From: Candidatus Woesearchaeota archaeon
Lineage (GTDB): Archaea; Nanobdellota; Nanobdellia; Woesearchaeales; GCA-2686295
Length of the DNA: 64,000 nucleotides
Direction of reading: 5' to 3'
Assembly (NCBI GenBank): GCA_937912225.1
Contig: CALDOJ010000031.1
Location: forward strand, 1-64,000
Each line of letters starts with the position of its first letter. Positions within the stretch are counted from its first letter, which is position 1. Made by a program: the position numbers and the translations under genes. The notes beneath the pieces are model-generated. The model was not told the DNA's origin and ran no database searches. It worked only from the letters and a program-made list of their open reading frames with translations. Shown piece by piece: positions 1-8,079 of this stretch.

Positions 1-5
1 AGATT

Positions 6-686
6 TTATTTTTTAGCAACAAAAACCAATCTATCAGGTTCTTTTTCTTCAAAGAAAACATCTTTAATATGCGCAAGACTTTTGCTCGCAACTAAATTAA
101 CATATTCAGGTACTTGCTCTGCAGTTTTAGCCAAAGTAGAAAATACTGCCGTACAACCAGTCTCTTTCACCAAATCACTTTGAAAGGTCGTTAACCATTC
201 TGCTCGTCCACAATAAAGAACAAAATCATCTTTGCCAACATTCTTCGAAGTTAATATATTCTCAACATTTTGTTGTAAAAAATGAACTTTCGAATCAAGC
301 ATTTTATCAACTCCTTTTGCCAAGTTTATTTGATTCCAATCAGAATCTATCCCAACAGCATTTTTTCCAGTAAGACTTGAATAAGCGAGTAAGGGCAAAC
401 CAATTCCACAACCAACATCATAGACTTTTGAATAAGAATCAGTAATTGTTGCAATATATGCACCAACTTTTGCATAATGTTCAAGCATTTTATAGACGTC
501 AGGTTTTCTTGATTCAAAAACTTCAGGATCAATTCCTGAATTGTAAAGACAAATGCTTTCAAATAATTTTTCGGCAATTAAATGCGTTTTAAGTCCAAAT
601 ACAGAAATAATTCCCGTCTCAGATGTTAAAGTAACATCTCTTAATAAAAACTTATCAATTGCAGAGTCAAATCGTTCCATAAACAA
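6..686 (-). CDS. Class I SAM-dependent methyltransferase
   Basis: A 226-residue protein with a glycine-rich SAM-binding motif I (DVGCGIGLP, about residues 90-98) after a hydrophobic strand, followed by an acidic post-motif (GIDSD, about 113-117). This is the layout of a Rossmann-fold class I methyltransferase. The N-terminal 85 residues are helical and may form a substrate lid. Nothing identifies the substrate. The stop codon lies just inside the left edge, so the gene is complete. The first ATG is followed by a second two codons later, and either could be the start. It lies in tandem with the NrtR-like gene upstream but is separated from it by a short AT-rich gap. Confidence 0.8.
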   Translation of the reverse strand: MFMERFDSAIDKFLLRDVTLTSETGIISVFGLKTHLIAEKLFESICLYNSGIDPEVFESRKPDVYKMLEHYAKVGAYIATITDSYSKVYDVGCGIGLPLLAYSSLTGKNAVGIDSDWNQINLAKGVDKMLDSKVHFLQQNVENILTSKNVGKDDFVLYCGRAEWLTTFQSDLVKETGCTAVFSTLAKTAEQVPEYVNLVASKSLAHIKDVFFEEKEPDRLVFVAKK

Positions 687-723
687 TTAGGAATTAAAAC
701 AATTATAAAAAGATATAGACCAA

Positions 724-1332
724 TTAGTTCACAAACTTAAACAATTTCGCAGGCCTATGAGAAACATTTATTTCTAAACTCCCAGTTTCTTTAACAATTC
801 CTGAAGAAATCATTTTCTTTCTAAAATTACGATTATCATATTTAACTCCTTCAATTAGTTCATATGCATCTTGTAATTTATTTAGCGGAAATTCGTTTGG
901 TAAAAACTGTTGAACTATTAATGAAGAAATATTTTTTTTCAAATAAGACAATGCTTCTTTAACAATACTTGAATGATCAAAAGCCATTTTAAGTAACTTT
1001 GCAGAATCAAACCAATTAGAATCAACATAGTCAGAACTAACTAATGCGATAAATCCAATAGAAATTGCTCGACCTCGAGGGTCACGATTTAAATCAGAAA
1101 ATGTATGAAATTGTTGGAAAAAAACTTTGTTCGTTCCAATTAACTCAGTTAATTTTCGCATCATTGCATCTTCGGCAGCTTCAGAAGTAAGTAATAAACC
1201 ACCAGGTAGTTCTGCTAAACCTTCAAAAGGTTCTTTTTCTCTTTCATGTAATAAAAGTTTTAATTTACCGTCGTCAATAGAGAATATTACCGCATCAACT
1301 GCAACTCTTGATTGTAAATAATCAGGACTCAT
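724..1332 (-). CDS. NrtR-like regulator: degenerate Nudix domain plus winged helix
   Basis: A 202-residue protein with an N-terminal Nudix fold (about 8-140) and a C-terminal winged-helix region (about 150-200, around ALIEGVKYDNRNFRKK-like residues). The Nudix box begins at GG (44-45), but the REUXEE core reads RKLTEL, so the catalytic metal-binding glutamates are missing. That combination is typical of NrtR, a regulator that senses ADP-ribose or related NAD metabolites through a dead Nudix domain. The role is inferred from family knowledge. The gene is divergent from a three-gene operon, with palindromes in between. A catalytic ADP-ribose pyrophosphatase is less likely because of the broken box. 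Confidence 0.75.
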   Translation of the reverse strand: MSPDYLQSRVAVDAVIFSIDDGKLKLLLHEREKEPFEGLAELPGGLLLTSEAAEDAMMRKLTELIGTNKVFFQQFHTFSDLNRDPRGRAISIGFIALVSSDYVDSNWFDSAKLLKMAFDHSSIVKEALSYLKKNISSLIVQQFLPNEFPLNKLQDAYELIEGVKYDNRNFRKKMISSGIVKETGSLEINVSHRPAKLFKFVN

Positions 1333-1364
1333 TTTAAATTATTAAATGAACAGAATTTATATAT

Positions 1365-1407
1365 TTTACGTTTCAGAAACGCTAACTTAACGTATAATAA
1401 ACGTAAA
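1365..1407. promoter_or_regulatory. Divergent promoter with nested palindromes (candidate operator)
   Basis: Between the NrtR-like gene and the plus-strand operon, a perfect 9-bp inverted repeat TTTACGTTT (1365-1373) / AAACGTAAA (1399-1407) encloses a smaller palindrome, CGTTTCAGAAACG. More copies of the ACGTAA half-site lie at about 1390 and 1455. A TATA-like stretch for the minus gene (about 1357-1364) and one for the plus operon (CTTTAAATAC, about 1408-1417) flank the palindromes. That placement suits an operator controlling both directions, probably bound by the adjacent NrtR-like protein (inferred). Confidence 0.55.
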
Positions 1408-1473
1408 CTTTAAATACTAGTACTACATTACTATGATTGCTTTGCGTAAAAACAACGTAAAGTGGAGGAAAAA

Positions 1474-1902
1474 ATGAACTCATATTATGTATTATATGGT
1501 TATGGAAGAACAAACAGCAACTTTAAAGAAAGAACTGTTAGCGCCAAAGGAATCCATCGCTCATTAACATACCAATGCGCTCAAAGATTTGCAAATAACC
1601 ACTACCCAGCACACATAATCAAAACTAGCAATCCCAGTAAAAAAGAAGCACTAGCTGACGAAGAAAACCTCTACATGGTTTACATTCAACACAAAGGATT
1701 ACAACCATACAGTTGCATGGGAGAAATAGACTACTATTCAACCAGAACATACACTGGCATCAAAGCAAACGAATCAAATTTAGATAAAATTGTTGACAAA
1801 GCCACAAGAACAAGTGGAGTAGAAAAAATTGTTTCAGGATATGAACTAAAAATTAACGAAAAAAAGCTTGGTCTAATGAGACTAGCAAATAACAAAGAAT
1901 AG
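1474..1902 (+). CDS. Uncharacterised protein, first of a three-gene operon
   Basis: A 142-residue protein of unknown function. An open frame extends to a GTG at 1462, but GGAGG at 1464-1468 sits at the right distance before the ATG at 1474, so that start is preferred. It begins MNSYYVLYGYGR and is a distant paralog of the next gene. Both share an N-terminal beta strand (YxVxY), a segment like RFANNHYPAHII and a late Y-T/S-G segment, then end with a hydrophobic strand (KIVSGYELKI) before the C-terminus. No catalytic motif was seen. It is probably co-regulated by the divergent NrtR-like gene. Confidence 0.75.
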   Translation: MNSYYVLYGYGRTNSNFKERTVSAKGIHRSLTYQCAQRFANNHYPAHIIKTSNPSKKEALADEENLYMVYIQHKGLQPYSCMGEIDYYSTRTYTGIKANESNLDKIVDKATRTSGVEKIVSGYELKINEKKLGLMRLANNKE

Positions 1903-1913
1903 GAGGTAAAAAA

Positions 1914-2324
1914 ATGAATGACTACCACGTTTTTTACAAACGAGATATAGCAACAGAACAAAGAAAACACAAACAAGAATTGTATCTGGACAGAATGTTG
2001 TTTGATAAAACAAAATCATTCGAAACATACGAAGCAGCCAGAGATTTTGCAATGCAAGAATTACCAGCATACATCGTACAAGCAACAATGTATGAAGAAA
2101 ATAACAAGAGATCAAATCTTCGAAGCACCGCTACACCTTACATGGTCGTTGCAAAACACGATGGAAAACACAGAAGCTACGATTACACAGGAGATTGGGA
2201 CCCACTAATTTCATATGATGCTGTAAGAACCAGCAAAGAACAACTAGAAGAAACAATCGAACAAATGGCGGGCGAAAAACATGTTGAAAAAATAATTGCA
2301 GGCATTGAATTAAAACTAATATAA
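1914..2324 (+). CDS. Uncharacterised protein, paralog of the preceding gene
   Basis: A 136-residue protein beginning MNDYHVFYKRD. It repeats the layout of its upstream neighbour: a tyrosine-rich first strand, an AARDFAMQELPAYIV segment matching AQRFANNHYPAHII, and a C-terminal KIIAGIELKL matching KIVSGYELKI. This suggests a tandem duplication followed by divergence. An AGGAGG site lies 7 nt before the ATG, and the intergenic gap is only 11 nt, so it is translated from the same mRNA. Function unknown. Confidence 0.75.
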   Translation: MNDYHVFYKRDIATEQRKHKQELYLDRMLFDKTKSFETYEAARDFAMQELPAYIVQATMYEENNKRSNLRSTATPYMVVAKHDGKHRSYDYTGDWDPLISYDAVRTSKEQLEETIEQMAGEKHVEKIIAGIELKLI

Positions 2325-2337
2325 GGAGGCAAAAAAA

Positions 2338-2808
2338 ATGGGAATACCAAAAATATCAAATAGTAAGTTAGAAGAACTTGTTAAAAGAATAAAACCAGTT
2401 ATGAGATGTGCAAGTACAACATACAGCGGTCAAACACATATAGAACCACATGAAGATGGAGATTTATATTATATGGAACCAGTCGACCCTAGAGGAGTAG
2501 CTTTTACATGGGATCCAAAACCAACAGAACGAACTCCACCAATGATAGAATTAGATAAAATTTATACGGATCACAGTTATGGATATGTTGGTTTTTTCAA
2601 ACCTAGCATTGCAGAAGTATTAGCCCAAATACCAGAACAATACATTAATCAAGCAGCAGCATTCGAAACCCATTATTCTGGTGAATCTGGAGAATACCAC
2701 TCAGCACAAACTATTTTGTACAGGTTGAAAAGTTTAAATGAAATTGACCAAGAACTTGAACATTTACAACACGAAAAAGAAAAAATGTCCAATAACTACA
2801 ACAATTAA
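2338..2808 (+). CDS. Uncharacterised 156-aa protein, last gene of the operon
   Basis: This protein follows its neighbour by 13 nt with an AAGGAGG ribosome site, so it belongs to the same operon. The sequence is soluble, rich in Pro, Tyr and Glu, and has a charged helical C-terminus (about 128-150). No recognised domain or catalytic motif was found. The operon ends directly after it in a run of nine T residues. Confidence 0.7.
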   Translation: MGIPKISNSKLEELVKRIKPVMRCASTTYSGQTHIEPHEDGDLYYMEPVDPRGVAFTWDPKPTERTPPMIELDKIYTDHSYGYVGFFKPSIAEVLAQIPEQYINQAAAFETHYSGESGEYHSAQTILYRLKSLNEIDQELEHLQHEKEKMSNNYNN

Positions 2809-2811
2809 CTA

Positions 2812-2821
2812 TTTTTTTTTA
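2812..2821 (+). terminator. Oligo-T terminator
   Basis: A run of nine or more T residues on the coding strand begins 3 nt after the stop codon of the three-gene operon. Archaeal RNA polymerase terminates intrinsically at such tracts without needing a hairpin. Confidence 0.6.
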
Positions 2822-2878
2822 CAATTTTGTCACATATTTACAAAAACCTTAAATACTAATTCTTTCATTAATAGAGTT

Positions 2879-3256
2879 ATGCATCATCACCAAGCAGTTT
2901 TTGCGGCAGGATTCATAGTTGTAATAGCACTTCTTAGTCTTGCAATTAATGATCCGAGTGTATTTGCAAATGTGATTAAAACAGATACTTGTGGCGAATT
3001 AGGCTGCTATGAACTCTGCGAATCCAATCTTAATTGTAATGGTGTGGAAGTTTGTTGTCCAACCGCATACAAACAAGGCGTTTGTTATTATGAAAATCAA
3101 TGTGATGATGTAACTCAAAGGTTTAATCAAGCAGATAAAACTTTAGAACAACCAACTCCTATTCAACTTGATTTTGTTAATTTCTTTTTTCCATTATTGA
3201 TTCTGTTGTTAGCATTATTCGTAGTAGTTATTCAAGCTAAGAATCGTAAGCACTAA
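2879..3256 (+). CDS. Small Cys-rich protein with two membrane segments
   Basis: The frame is open from 2738, but a TATA-like CCTTAAATAC (about 2847-2856) lies some 25 nt before the ATG at 2879, so the protein is taken as 125 residues and leaderless. It has an N-terminal signal anchor (about 6-24) and a C-terminal membrane helix (about 102-120). Between them is an extracytoplasmic segment with ten cysteines (including CGELGCYELC and VCCP), which suggests a disulfide-knotted or metal-binding ectodomain. Function unknown. Confidence 0.7.
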   Translation: MHHHQAVFAAGFIVVIALLSLAINDPSVFANVIKTDTCGELGCYELCESNLNCNGVEVCCPTAYKQGVCYYENQCDDVTQRFNQADKTLEQPTPIQLDFVNFFFPLLILLLALFVVVIQAKNRKH

Positions 3257-3288
3257 ACTTTATATATAAGTTCAAATTCTAATTTTTC

Positions 3289-3573
3289 ATGGATAAAAAA
3301 CATGAAGATTATCTTGGAGAATTGCGAAAACAAATAAATGGTTTAGATTATCAATTAATAAATATTATTTCGCAAAGAACAAACATCGTTCAAGAAGTTG
3401 GAGATTATAAAAAAACTCACAACCTAGAAGTCTATCAACCAGGACGAGAAAAAGAATTATATGCTGCTAGAAGAGGTCTTGCTGAAGATGCAAGTTTAAA
3501 TCCTGATATGATCGAAGGTTTATTCAAATTAATCGTTGAAGAATCAAAACGACTTCAAAGAGAAAAAAAGTAA
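3289..3573 (+). CDS. aroQ: Chorismate mutase, AroQ type, stand-alone
   Basis: A 94-residue all-alpha protein matching the full length of single-domain AroQ chorismate mutases, which convert chorismate to prephenate for Phe and Tyr synthesis. Family features are visible: LRxQINxLDxQLIxxIxxR at the N-terminus, VGDYKKTHNLEVYQPGREKEL in the middle (conserved Lys and Arg binding the substrate carboxylates) and the late IVEESKRLQ helix. A TATATATA box sits about 25 nt before the ATG, which implies a leaderless mRNA. No other aromatic pathway gene is nearby. Confidence 0.85.
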   Translation: MDKKHEDYLGELRKQINGLDYQLINIISQRTNIVQEVGDYKKTHNLEVYQPGREKELYAARRGLAEDASLNPDMIEGLFKLIVEESKRLQREKK

Positions 3574-3615
3574 TTTCCGAAATTCTTTTATACTAACGAA
3601 TAACTATTTAGATTA

Positions 3616-4542
3616 ATGATCATGCTTATTGTTTGGATTGTACTTTTAGCACTCGCGTTATTTGTTCTAATTAAATCTGCAAATTATTTTACTGACTCTG
3701 CAGAAACTATTGGAAAATATTTTCATATGCCAAATTTTTTGATTGGAGTAACCATCGTTGCTTTGGGAACTTCACTTCCTGAACTCGCAATTTCATTAAT
3801 TGCCTTAGCTAAGGATTCTGCAGAAGTAGTTATGGGAAATGTTATCGGTTCAAATATTGCAAACATACTATTAATTCTTGGAATTGGCGGAATAATTGGC
3901 AAGAAACTTATCTTCAAATCAAAATTTCACCCTGCAGACAGACCATTATTTCTTATTTCAGCAATTTTAATTACTTTCTTTGGTTGGAAAGGAATAATTA
4001 GACCTTCAGAAGCAATTATTTTATTCGCATTATACATCGCTTATATTGTAATTTTAATTATTACTCGTACAGGTGAAACAAGTACCAAAGCCAAGTTTGA
4101 ATGGAAACATCTTTTAATTTTAATTATTAGCGGCGCATTCATTTATTTTAGTGCAGAGCTATCAATTAGAGCAGTTATTAGCCTTGCAGAAATAATTCAA
4201 TTTGGTAAAGAAGTAATTGCTGCTAGCGCTATTGCTCTTGGAACTTCACTTCCTGAACTCGCAGTCGTGATTTCGGCTATTAAAAAAGGCAAACCTGATT
4301 TGGCTCTTGGAAATGTTGTTGGTTCAAATTCATTCAACATATTAGTTGTTGCAGGATTCACCGGTTTGTTTAGAGAAATACCCGTTACAGAATCAATCAC
4401 TCATTGGGCAATGCCTATTATGTTACTTGCAACAGCTCTTACACTAATTATAATGCATAAAAGAAGTTTAAAACGTTGGGAAGGAATAATCTTACTCTTG
4501 ATATATATTATTTTTATACTTAGAATTTTTAATGTGTTTTAA
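3616..4542 (+). CDS. Ca2+/cation antiporter (CaCA superfamily, YrbG-like)
   Basis: A 308-residue polytopic membrane protein with about ten helices. It contains the two inverted alpha-repeat signatures of sodium/calcium exchangers: ALGTSLPELA followed by GNVIGSNIAN in the first half, and ALGTSLPELA followed by GNVVGSNSFN in the second. The Glu in each SLPE motif and the Asn in each GSN motif form the ion site in this family. It probably exports Ca2+ in exchange for Na+ or H+ (inferred). A second in-frame ATG lies two codons downstream. The 3' end overlaps the convergent J-domain gene by 4 nt. Confidence 0.88.
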   Translation: MIMLIVWIVLLALALFVLIKSANYFTDSAETIGKYFHMPNFLIGVTIVALGTSLPELAISLIALAKDSAEVVMGNVIGSNIANILLILGIGGIIGKKLIFKSKFHPADRPLFLISAILITFFGWKGIIRPSEAIILFALYIAYIVILIITRTGETSTKAKFEWKHLLILIISGAFIYFSAELSIRAVISLAEIIQFGKEVIAASAIALGTSLPELAVVISAIKKGKPDLALGNVVGSNSFNILVVAGFTGLFREIPVTESITHWAMPIMLLATALTLIIMHKRSLKRWEGIILLLIYIIFILRIFNVF

Positions 4543-5006
4543 TAATATTTCTTGTTAATAATTTTAGTATGATTAGTAACAATTGTTTCATAATTATAAA
4601 CTTCATTAATATCAATAGTTTCTTCAATAGTTTTTTTAAATACTTCTTGAGTATTCTTGAATTTTTCTTTCTGAAAATTCCAGAAATTATGCCAACCAAC
4701 TCTATCATCTAAATCAATATCAGAAAACTCAGATTCTACAGGATTAGAAGTTTTAGGTTCAGTTCTTCTAGAGTTAGTTTTAACTACCTTACTAATATCA
4801 TACTCACTCTTAGTTTTATCGTCATCTAAAATAAAATAAGCTTCTGCAACAGCTTTAAACTCAATTTCTGCTCGAGGATTACCAAGATTCTTATCAGGGT
4901 GCCAAGCTTTAGCTTGTTGTCTATAAGCATGTTTAATCTCTTGTTTAGTTGCCTTATCTGAAACACCTAATCTTTGATATAAATCTTGAGTTTGCGACGG
5001 ATTCAT
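4539..5006 (-). CDS. J-domain protein (truncated DnaJ-like)
   Basis: A 155-residue protein whose first 70 residues form a J domain. The invariant HPD motif (36-38) between helices II and III, which stimulates Hsp70 ATPase, is intact. The glycine/phenylalanine linker, zinc fingers and C-terminal client domains of full DnaJ are absent. The rest is polar with a C-terminal helix. It is the last gene of an eight-gene operon with two GHKL proteins, so it may recruit Hsp70 to their targets (inferred). No dnaK lies in the window. Confidence 0.85.
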   Translation of the reverse strand: MNPSQTQDLYQRLGVSDKATKQEIKHAYRQQAKAWHPDKNLGNPRAEIEFKAVAEAYFILDDDKTKSEYDISKVVKTNSRRTEPKTSNPVESEFSDIDLDDRVGWHNFWNFQKEKFKNTQEVFKKTIEETIDINEVYNYETIVTNHTKIINKKYY

Positions 5007-5016
5007 TTTTATTTAA

Positions 5017-5397
5017 TTATTTCTTTGGCAATAAAGGTCCAATTACTCGTTCATAAGCTTGTGCTTTTGAAACAAATACTCCTGGAACGCCTATAGCCTC
5101 TCTTAAACGATATTGAGTATTATTATGAGAATCTTGCTCTGATGAAATCTGAAATCCAAGTTTATCAAATAGTTGTTGCGTTATATTTTCAGCCATAACA
5201 ATTTGAGATTCATAAATAGCATTTGATTTGTTAGCGTATTCTTGTTCTACAGGATCAGTTATTTTTGAAGTATCAGAAATTTTACTTTTATGCAATTTTG
5301 TTTGTTTTCTAAATTCTTGCATTGAATTTCCAACATTAACTACTTCCTCAAATAACTGTTCATGCAACTCTTTTATTTGTGATATGTATAATTCCAT
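5017..5397 (-). CDS. Uncharacterised coiled-coil protein of the GHKL operon
   Basis: A 126-residue, mostly helical and probably coiled-coil protein (heptad-like Leu/Ile spacing in residues 1-90). It is encoded 1 nt after the first GHKL gene and 10 nt before the J-domain gene. No family was recognised. Its position between the two suggests an adaptor or regulatory subunit (inferred). Confidence 0.65.
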   Translation of the reverse strand: MELYISQIKELHEQLFEEVVNVGNSMQEFRKQTKLHKSKISDTSKITDPVEQEYANKSNAIYESQIVMAENITQQLFDKLGFQISSEQDSHNNTQYRLREAIGVPGVFVSKAQAYERVIGPLLPKK

Positions 5398-5398
5398 T

Positions 5399-6076
5399 TT
5401 ATTTTACCTCTTTTCCTTGATAATTTATTGTAGGGTTTACTTGTGTAGAACATAATTCTAATTCAGAAAGCAATAAACTCTCTCTTTGTTGATATGCTTC
5501 TCGACTTTCTTTTAGTTCCATAGTGATAATTGTTCCATCTTGTTCATTTGATTCATCTTTTCGAACGATATCACCCAAATAACCTTTTTTTGGCGGATCA
5601 AGAGTTACTAAATAAGTTTCATTCTTCATAGTTGTTTCTACTTTAACTTTCTCCACATCTTCAGAAAAAACAGATAATAATCCTAATCCAAACTCTCCAA
5701 TTTTTGCTTTCTTTCCTCTATGTTTAGAACCAAAAACGCATAACAAATAATTTTTAATATCACCAAGATCCATACCAACACCATCATCTTCAAAAGTAAT
5801 AGTAGTAGTATTTGTTTTATTATCTCGTTCATAATTAACATTAATATTATCACAATCCGCATCCACTGCATTGTATACTAATTGTCTAACAAATTGTCCT
5901 TTCTCAAATTGATCTGCAGCTGTTTTAGTCATCTTTGTAGTATAATCTTCTAAGCTTAATGACATATTACCCCAATTATGATTAATTAAGATTTGTTTAT
6001 TCACTCCTCTATTCTGTGATAAGACAACATCGTCAATAGCAAGCGTTTTTTTAAAAGCATCTAATAGTTTACTCAT
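5399..6076 (-). CDS. Minimal GHKL (Hsp90-like) ATP-binding protein, copy 1
   Basis: A 225-residue protein consisting almost entirely of a GHKL ATP-binding fold. The N-box region FVRQLVYNAVDA (62-73) keeps the Asn (69) and Asp (72) that bind Mg-ATP, but the catalytic Glu found in Hsp90 and MutL is Gln65. Motif G1 is FEDDGVGM (95-102) and G2 is GEFGLGLLS (127-135). The middle and dimerisation domains of Hsp90, MutL or Top6B are missing. It therefore looks able to bind ATP but poorly able to hydrolyse it (inferred). It is paralogous to the GHKL gene upstream in the same operon. Confidence 0.8.
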   Translation of the reverse strand: MSKLLDAFKKTLAIDDVVLSQNRGVNKQILINHNWGNMSLSLEDYTTKMTKTAADQFEKGQFVRQLVYNAVDADCDNINVNYERDNKTNTTTITFEDDGVGMDLGDIKNYLLCVFGSKHRGKKAKIGEFGLGLLSVFSEDVEKVKVETTMKNETYLVTLDPPKKGYLGDIVRKDESNEQDGTIITMELKESREAYQQRESLLLSELELCSTQVNPTINYQGKEVK

Positions 6077-6086
6077 TTTATTTCAC

Positions 6087-6191
6087 CTATACTACTTCTT
6101 TAAACTCAACTTCGTTTTCGTAAAGTCCATCAACTTCAAGTCTAAATGATCTTGTTACCATTTCTTCCATATTTGATACGTGTCCATACAT
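6087..6191 (-). CDS. 34-aa microprotein between the two GHKL genes
   Basis: A short ORF (MYGHVSNMEEMVTRSF...) that starts 2 nt after the upstream GHKL stop. A GAGGTG ribosome site lies 7 nt before its ATG, and its stop lies 10 nt before the next gene, which has its own GGTG site. Tight spacing and a strong SD support translation. It is acidic, with no homology recognised. Confidence 0.6.
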   Translation of the reverse strand: MYGHVSNMEEMVTRSFRLEVDGLYENEVEFKEVV

Positions 6192-6192
6192 T

Positions 6193-6834
6193 TTATTGCA
6201 CCTCTTTTTCTTGATAATGTATTTCTGGTTTAACTTGTCCAGAACACATTTTTAATTCTGAAAGTATTAAATTTTCTCTTTGTTCATATTCTGCTCTAGT
6301 TTCTTCTATTTGCATTGTTACTACAGTTCCAGTTGCATCATTTGGTTTATCAGAATAAATTATTTTTCCACCAATACTTGTCTTTGGCGAATCAATCAAC
6401 AAAGCATATGAACCTTCTTTACTTGTTGTTTCAACTTGTACCTGTGTTGGATTCTCAGCAAATACAGATATAAATCCTATTCCGAATTCACCTATTTTAC
6501 TTGTATCGCCTTGATATTTTGAACTTCCTACTGTTGTCAAAAAATGTCTTTCTTCGCTTAAAGTTATTCCATCACCATCATCTTCAAAGACTATATTTGT
6601 CAAATTTGTTTGATCATCATGTTCATAAGAAACATTAATATTAGTACAATTTGCATCAACACTATTATAAACTAATTGTCTTACAAATTGTCCTCTTTCA
6701 AATTGACTAGCAATAAGTTCTAATGAAGTAGTCATAAAACCTTTTGTTCGTCCAAACATCAAATCTATTGATTCAACATTCATTCCAAGTTGTTTATCCG
6801 AAATCATATTTTGTTCTTGTGTTATTTTAGTCAT
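6193..6834 (-). CDS. Minimal GHKL (Hsp90-like) ATP-binding protein, copy 2
   Basis: A 213-residue paralog of the downstream GHKL protein. The N-box region reads FVRQLVYNSVDA (50-61): Asn57 and Asp60 are present and the catalytic Glu is again replaced, by Gln53. G1 is FEDDGDGI (83-90) and G2 is GEFGIGFIS (115-123). There is no transducer or dimerisation domain. The shared Glu-to-Gln change in both copies suggests a selected, hydrolysis-deficient ATP switch and argues against random decay. The two may heterodimerise (inferred). Confidence 0.8.
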   Translation of the reverse strand: MTKITQEQNMISDKQLGMNVESIDLMFGRTKGFMTTSLELIASQFERGQFVRQLVYNSVDANCTNINVSYEHDDQTNLTNIVFEDDGDGITLSEERHFLTTVGSSKYQGDTSKIGEFGIGFISVFAENPTQVQVETTSKEGSYALLIDSPKTSIGGKIIYSDKPNDATGTVVTMQIEETRAEYEQRENLILSELKMCSGQVKPEIHYQEKEVQ

Positions 6835-6849
6835 CTTTATTTACCTCTT

Positions 6850-7269
6850 TTAATCTAATCTTGTTTCTCTTGGAACGGTTTTATATCCAATTCCTGTAAT
6901 TATTGGAGCGTAAGCTTCGCCAAATTCCATTTTTAATCCGCATACAAAGTCTATGCCTTCAGGTATTCTCTCTTGCATATCTTGTCTTGCTAAACCAATG
7001 TGAAAACCTTTATCATTAATTACAGTTCCAACACGTTCGTATGTTGCAGTATTTAGGTGTGGATTTTCGGTTGTTAAATCAGCCAATGATTTTTCAAACA
7101 CTCTTCCTTTCAATTGTAATGGTTTTGCTTCAGGTTTTGTCACAAGAGCATAATTTTCAGCTTCTTTGACATTTATTCCAGTGTTTAATTCTTTATTTTC
7201 AACACCGTATAATGATCCAAATAATTCTAATTGGCCCATTGTTAAATTTTTATTTTGTTTATCATCCAT
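6850..7269 (-). CDS. Uncharacterised 139-aa protein of the GHKL operon
   Basis: A soluble protein encoded 15 nt upstream of GHKL copy 2, with a GGTGA-type ribosome site before its ATG. The first 25 residues are polar and the rest is predicted beta-rich (repeated short Val/Tyr/Gly strands, ending ITGIGYKTVPRETRLD). No known motif was seen. Confidence 0.65.
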   Translation of the reverse strand: MDDKQNKNLTMGQLELFGSLYGVENKELNTGINVKEAENYALVTKPEAKPLQLKGRVFEKSLADLTTENPHLNTATYERVGTVINDKGFHIGLARQDMQERIPEGIDFVCGLKMEFGEAYAPIITGIGYKTVPRETRLD

Positions 7270-7281
7270 TTTTTTTTCACC

Positions 7282-7521
7282 TCATTTAATATACATTGTT
7301 ACTGGTTCACCGTCAACTGCAGTGATTAAAGTATCATTATCTACAACATAAAAAGATTCATTCTTTGGTCCTCCCATAATGTCTTGTTGTTCCATAATAG
7401 CAGTTTTTGGAATTCTATTTTCAAGTACCATTTCTCGAGCACAAGTACCTATATACTGTGCAGCGAAACCTCCAATTAGCATACATAAAGCAGGTCCTAA
7501 GTAAGAGTCTCTTTCACTCAT
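7282..7521 (-). CDS. Small protein with N-terminal membrane segment, GHKL operon
   Basis: A 79-residue protein with one hydrophobic helix near the N-terminus (about 7-25, LGPALCMLIGGFAAQYIG) and a soluble C-terminal part containing short beta strands (ESFYVVDNDTLITAV). Its start overlaps the preceding stop (ATGA-type), which indicates translational coupling with the operon's first gene. It may tether the complex to the membrane (inferred). Confidence 0.6.
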   Translation of the reverse strand: MSERDSYLGPALCMLIGGFAAQYIGTCAREMVLENRIPKTAIMEQQDIMGGPKNESFYVVDNDTLITAVDGEPVTMYIK

Positions 7522-7988
7522 ATTCTATTCACCTCTTTTAAGAATTCTTTTGTTAGAAATTTTTCATAAAATATATCTTGATTTTCTGAAATTTTCATAA
7601 ACGCGTCTTTTACTGAAATCCACTTGTGTGTTGCTTCATTTCGATATCTTACTTGTCCATTTGAGTGTTCTTCTCTATAAATTCCAACCATTGGTCCTGA
7701 TTCAATTACTATTCCTTCAATTTTGTCATCTAAAGAAACACTTTTGTTTGAATTAATAATTTGAGTTAGATAATATGCATCTCTTAGTTTTTCAATTTCT
7801 GGTTTATCAGGATCAACAATCATTTGAGTAACATTACTTTCTAAAGGAACATAAACATCAAACAGTTCTCCTTGTTCGTTTTCAAAAGTCATTGGTTTGA
7901 ATTTTAACTTAGTATAATCCACGCCATAATCAGACGGTAAAATACTTGTTTGAACCAATCTCATCATTTGAATTTTAGGATTAATCAT
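7518..7988 (-). CDS. Uncharacterised 156-aa protein, first gene of the GHKL operon
   Basis: First gene of the eight-gene minus-strand operon. A TATA-like TTTATATAG lies about 45 nt upstream on the minus strand, and GAGGT precedes the ATG by about 9 nt. The protein is mixed alpha/beta with a central strand-rich stretch (KIEGIVIESGPMVGIY). No family was recognised. Confidence 0.65.
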   Translation of the reverse strand: MINPKIQMMRLVQTSILPSDYGVDYTKLKFKPMTFENEQGELFDVYVPLESNVTQMIVDPDKPEIEKLRDAYYLTQIINSNKSVSLDDKIEGIVIESGPMVGIYREEHSNGQVRYRNEATHKWISVKDAFMKISENQDIFYEKFLTKEFLKEVNRI

Positions 7989-8079
7989 AGTAAAAATAAC
8001 CTCTTTTCATACTAAAATGAAGCTTTTACTATATAAATGTTTCGTTTTTTAACTACTTTGTAGTAACAACAATTAAACT

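Noticed and set aside
2738..2878. Upstream 47-codon extension of the Cys-rich protein gene
   Set aside because: It overlaps the preceding gene out of frame and crosses a T-tract terminator. A TATA box supports the start at 2879.
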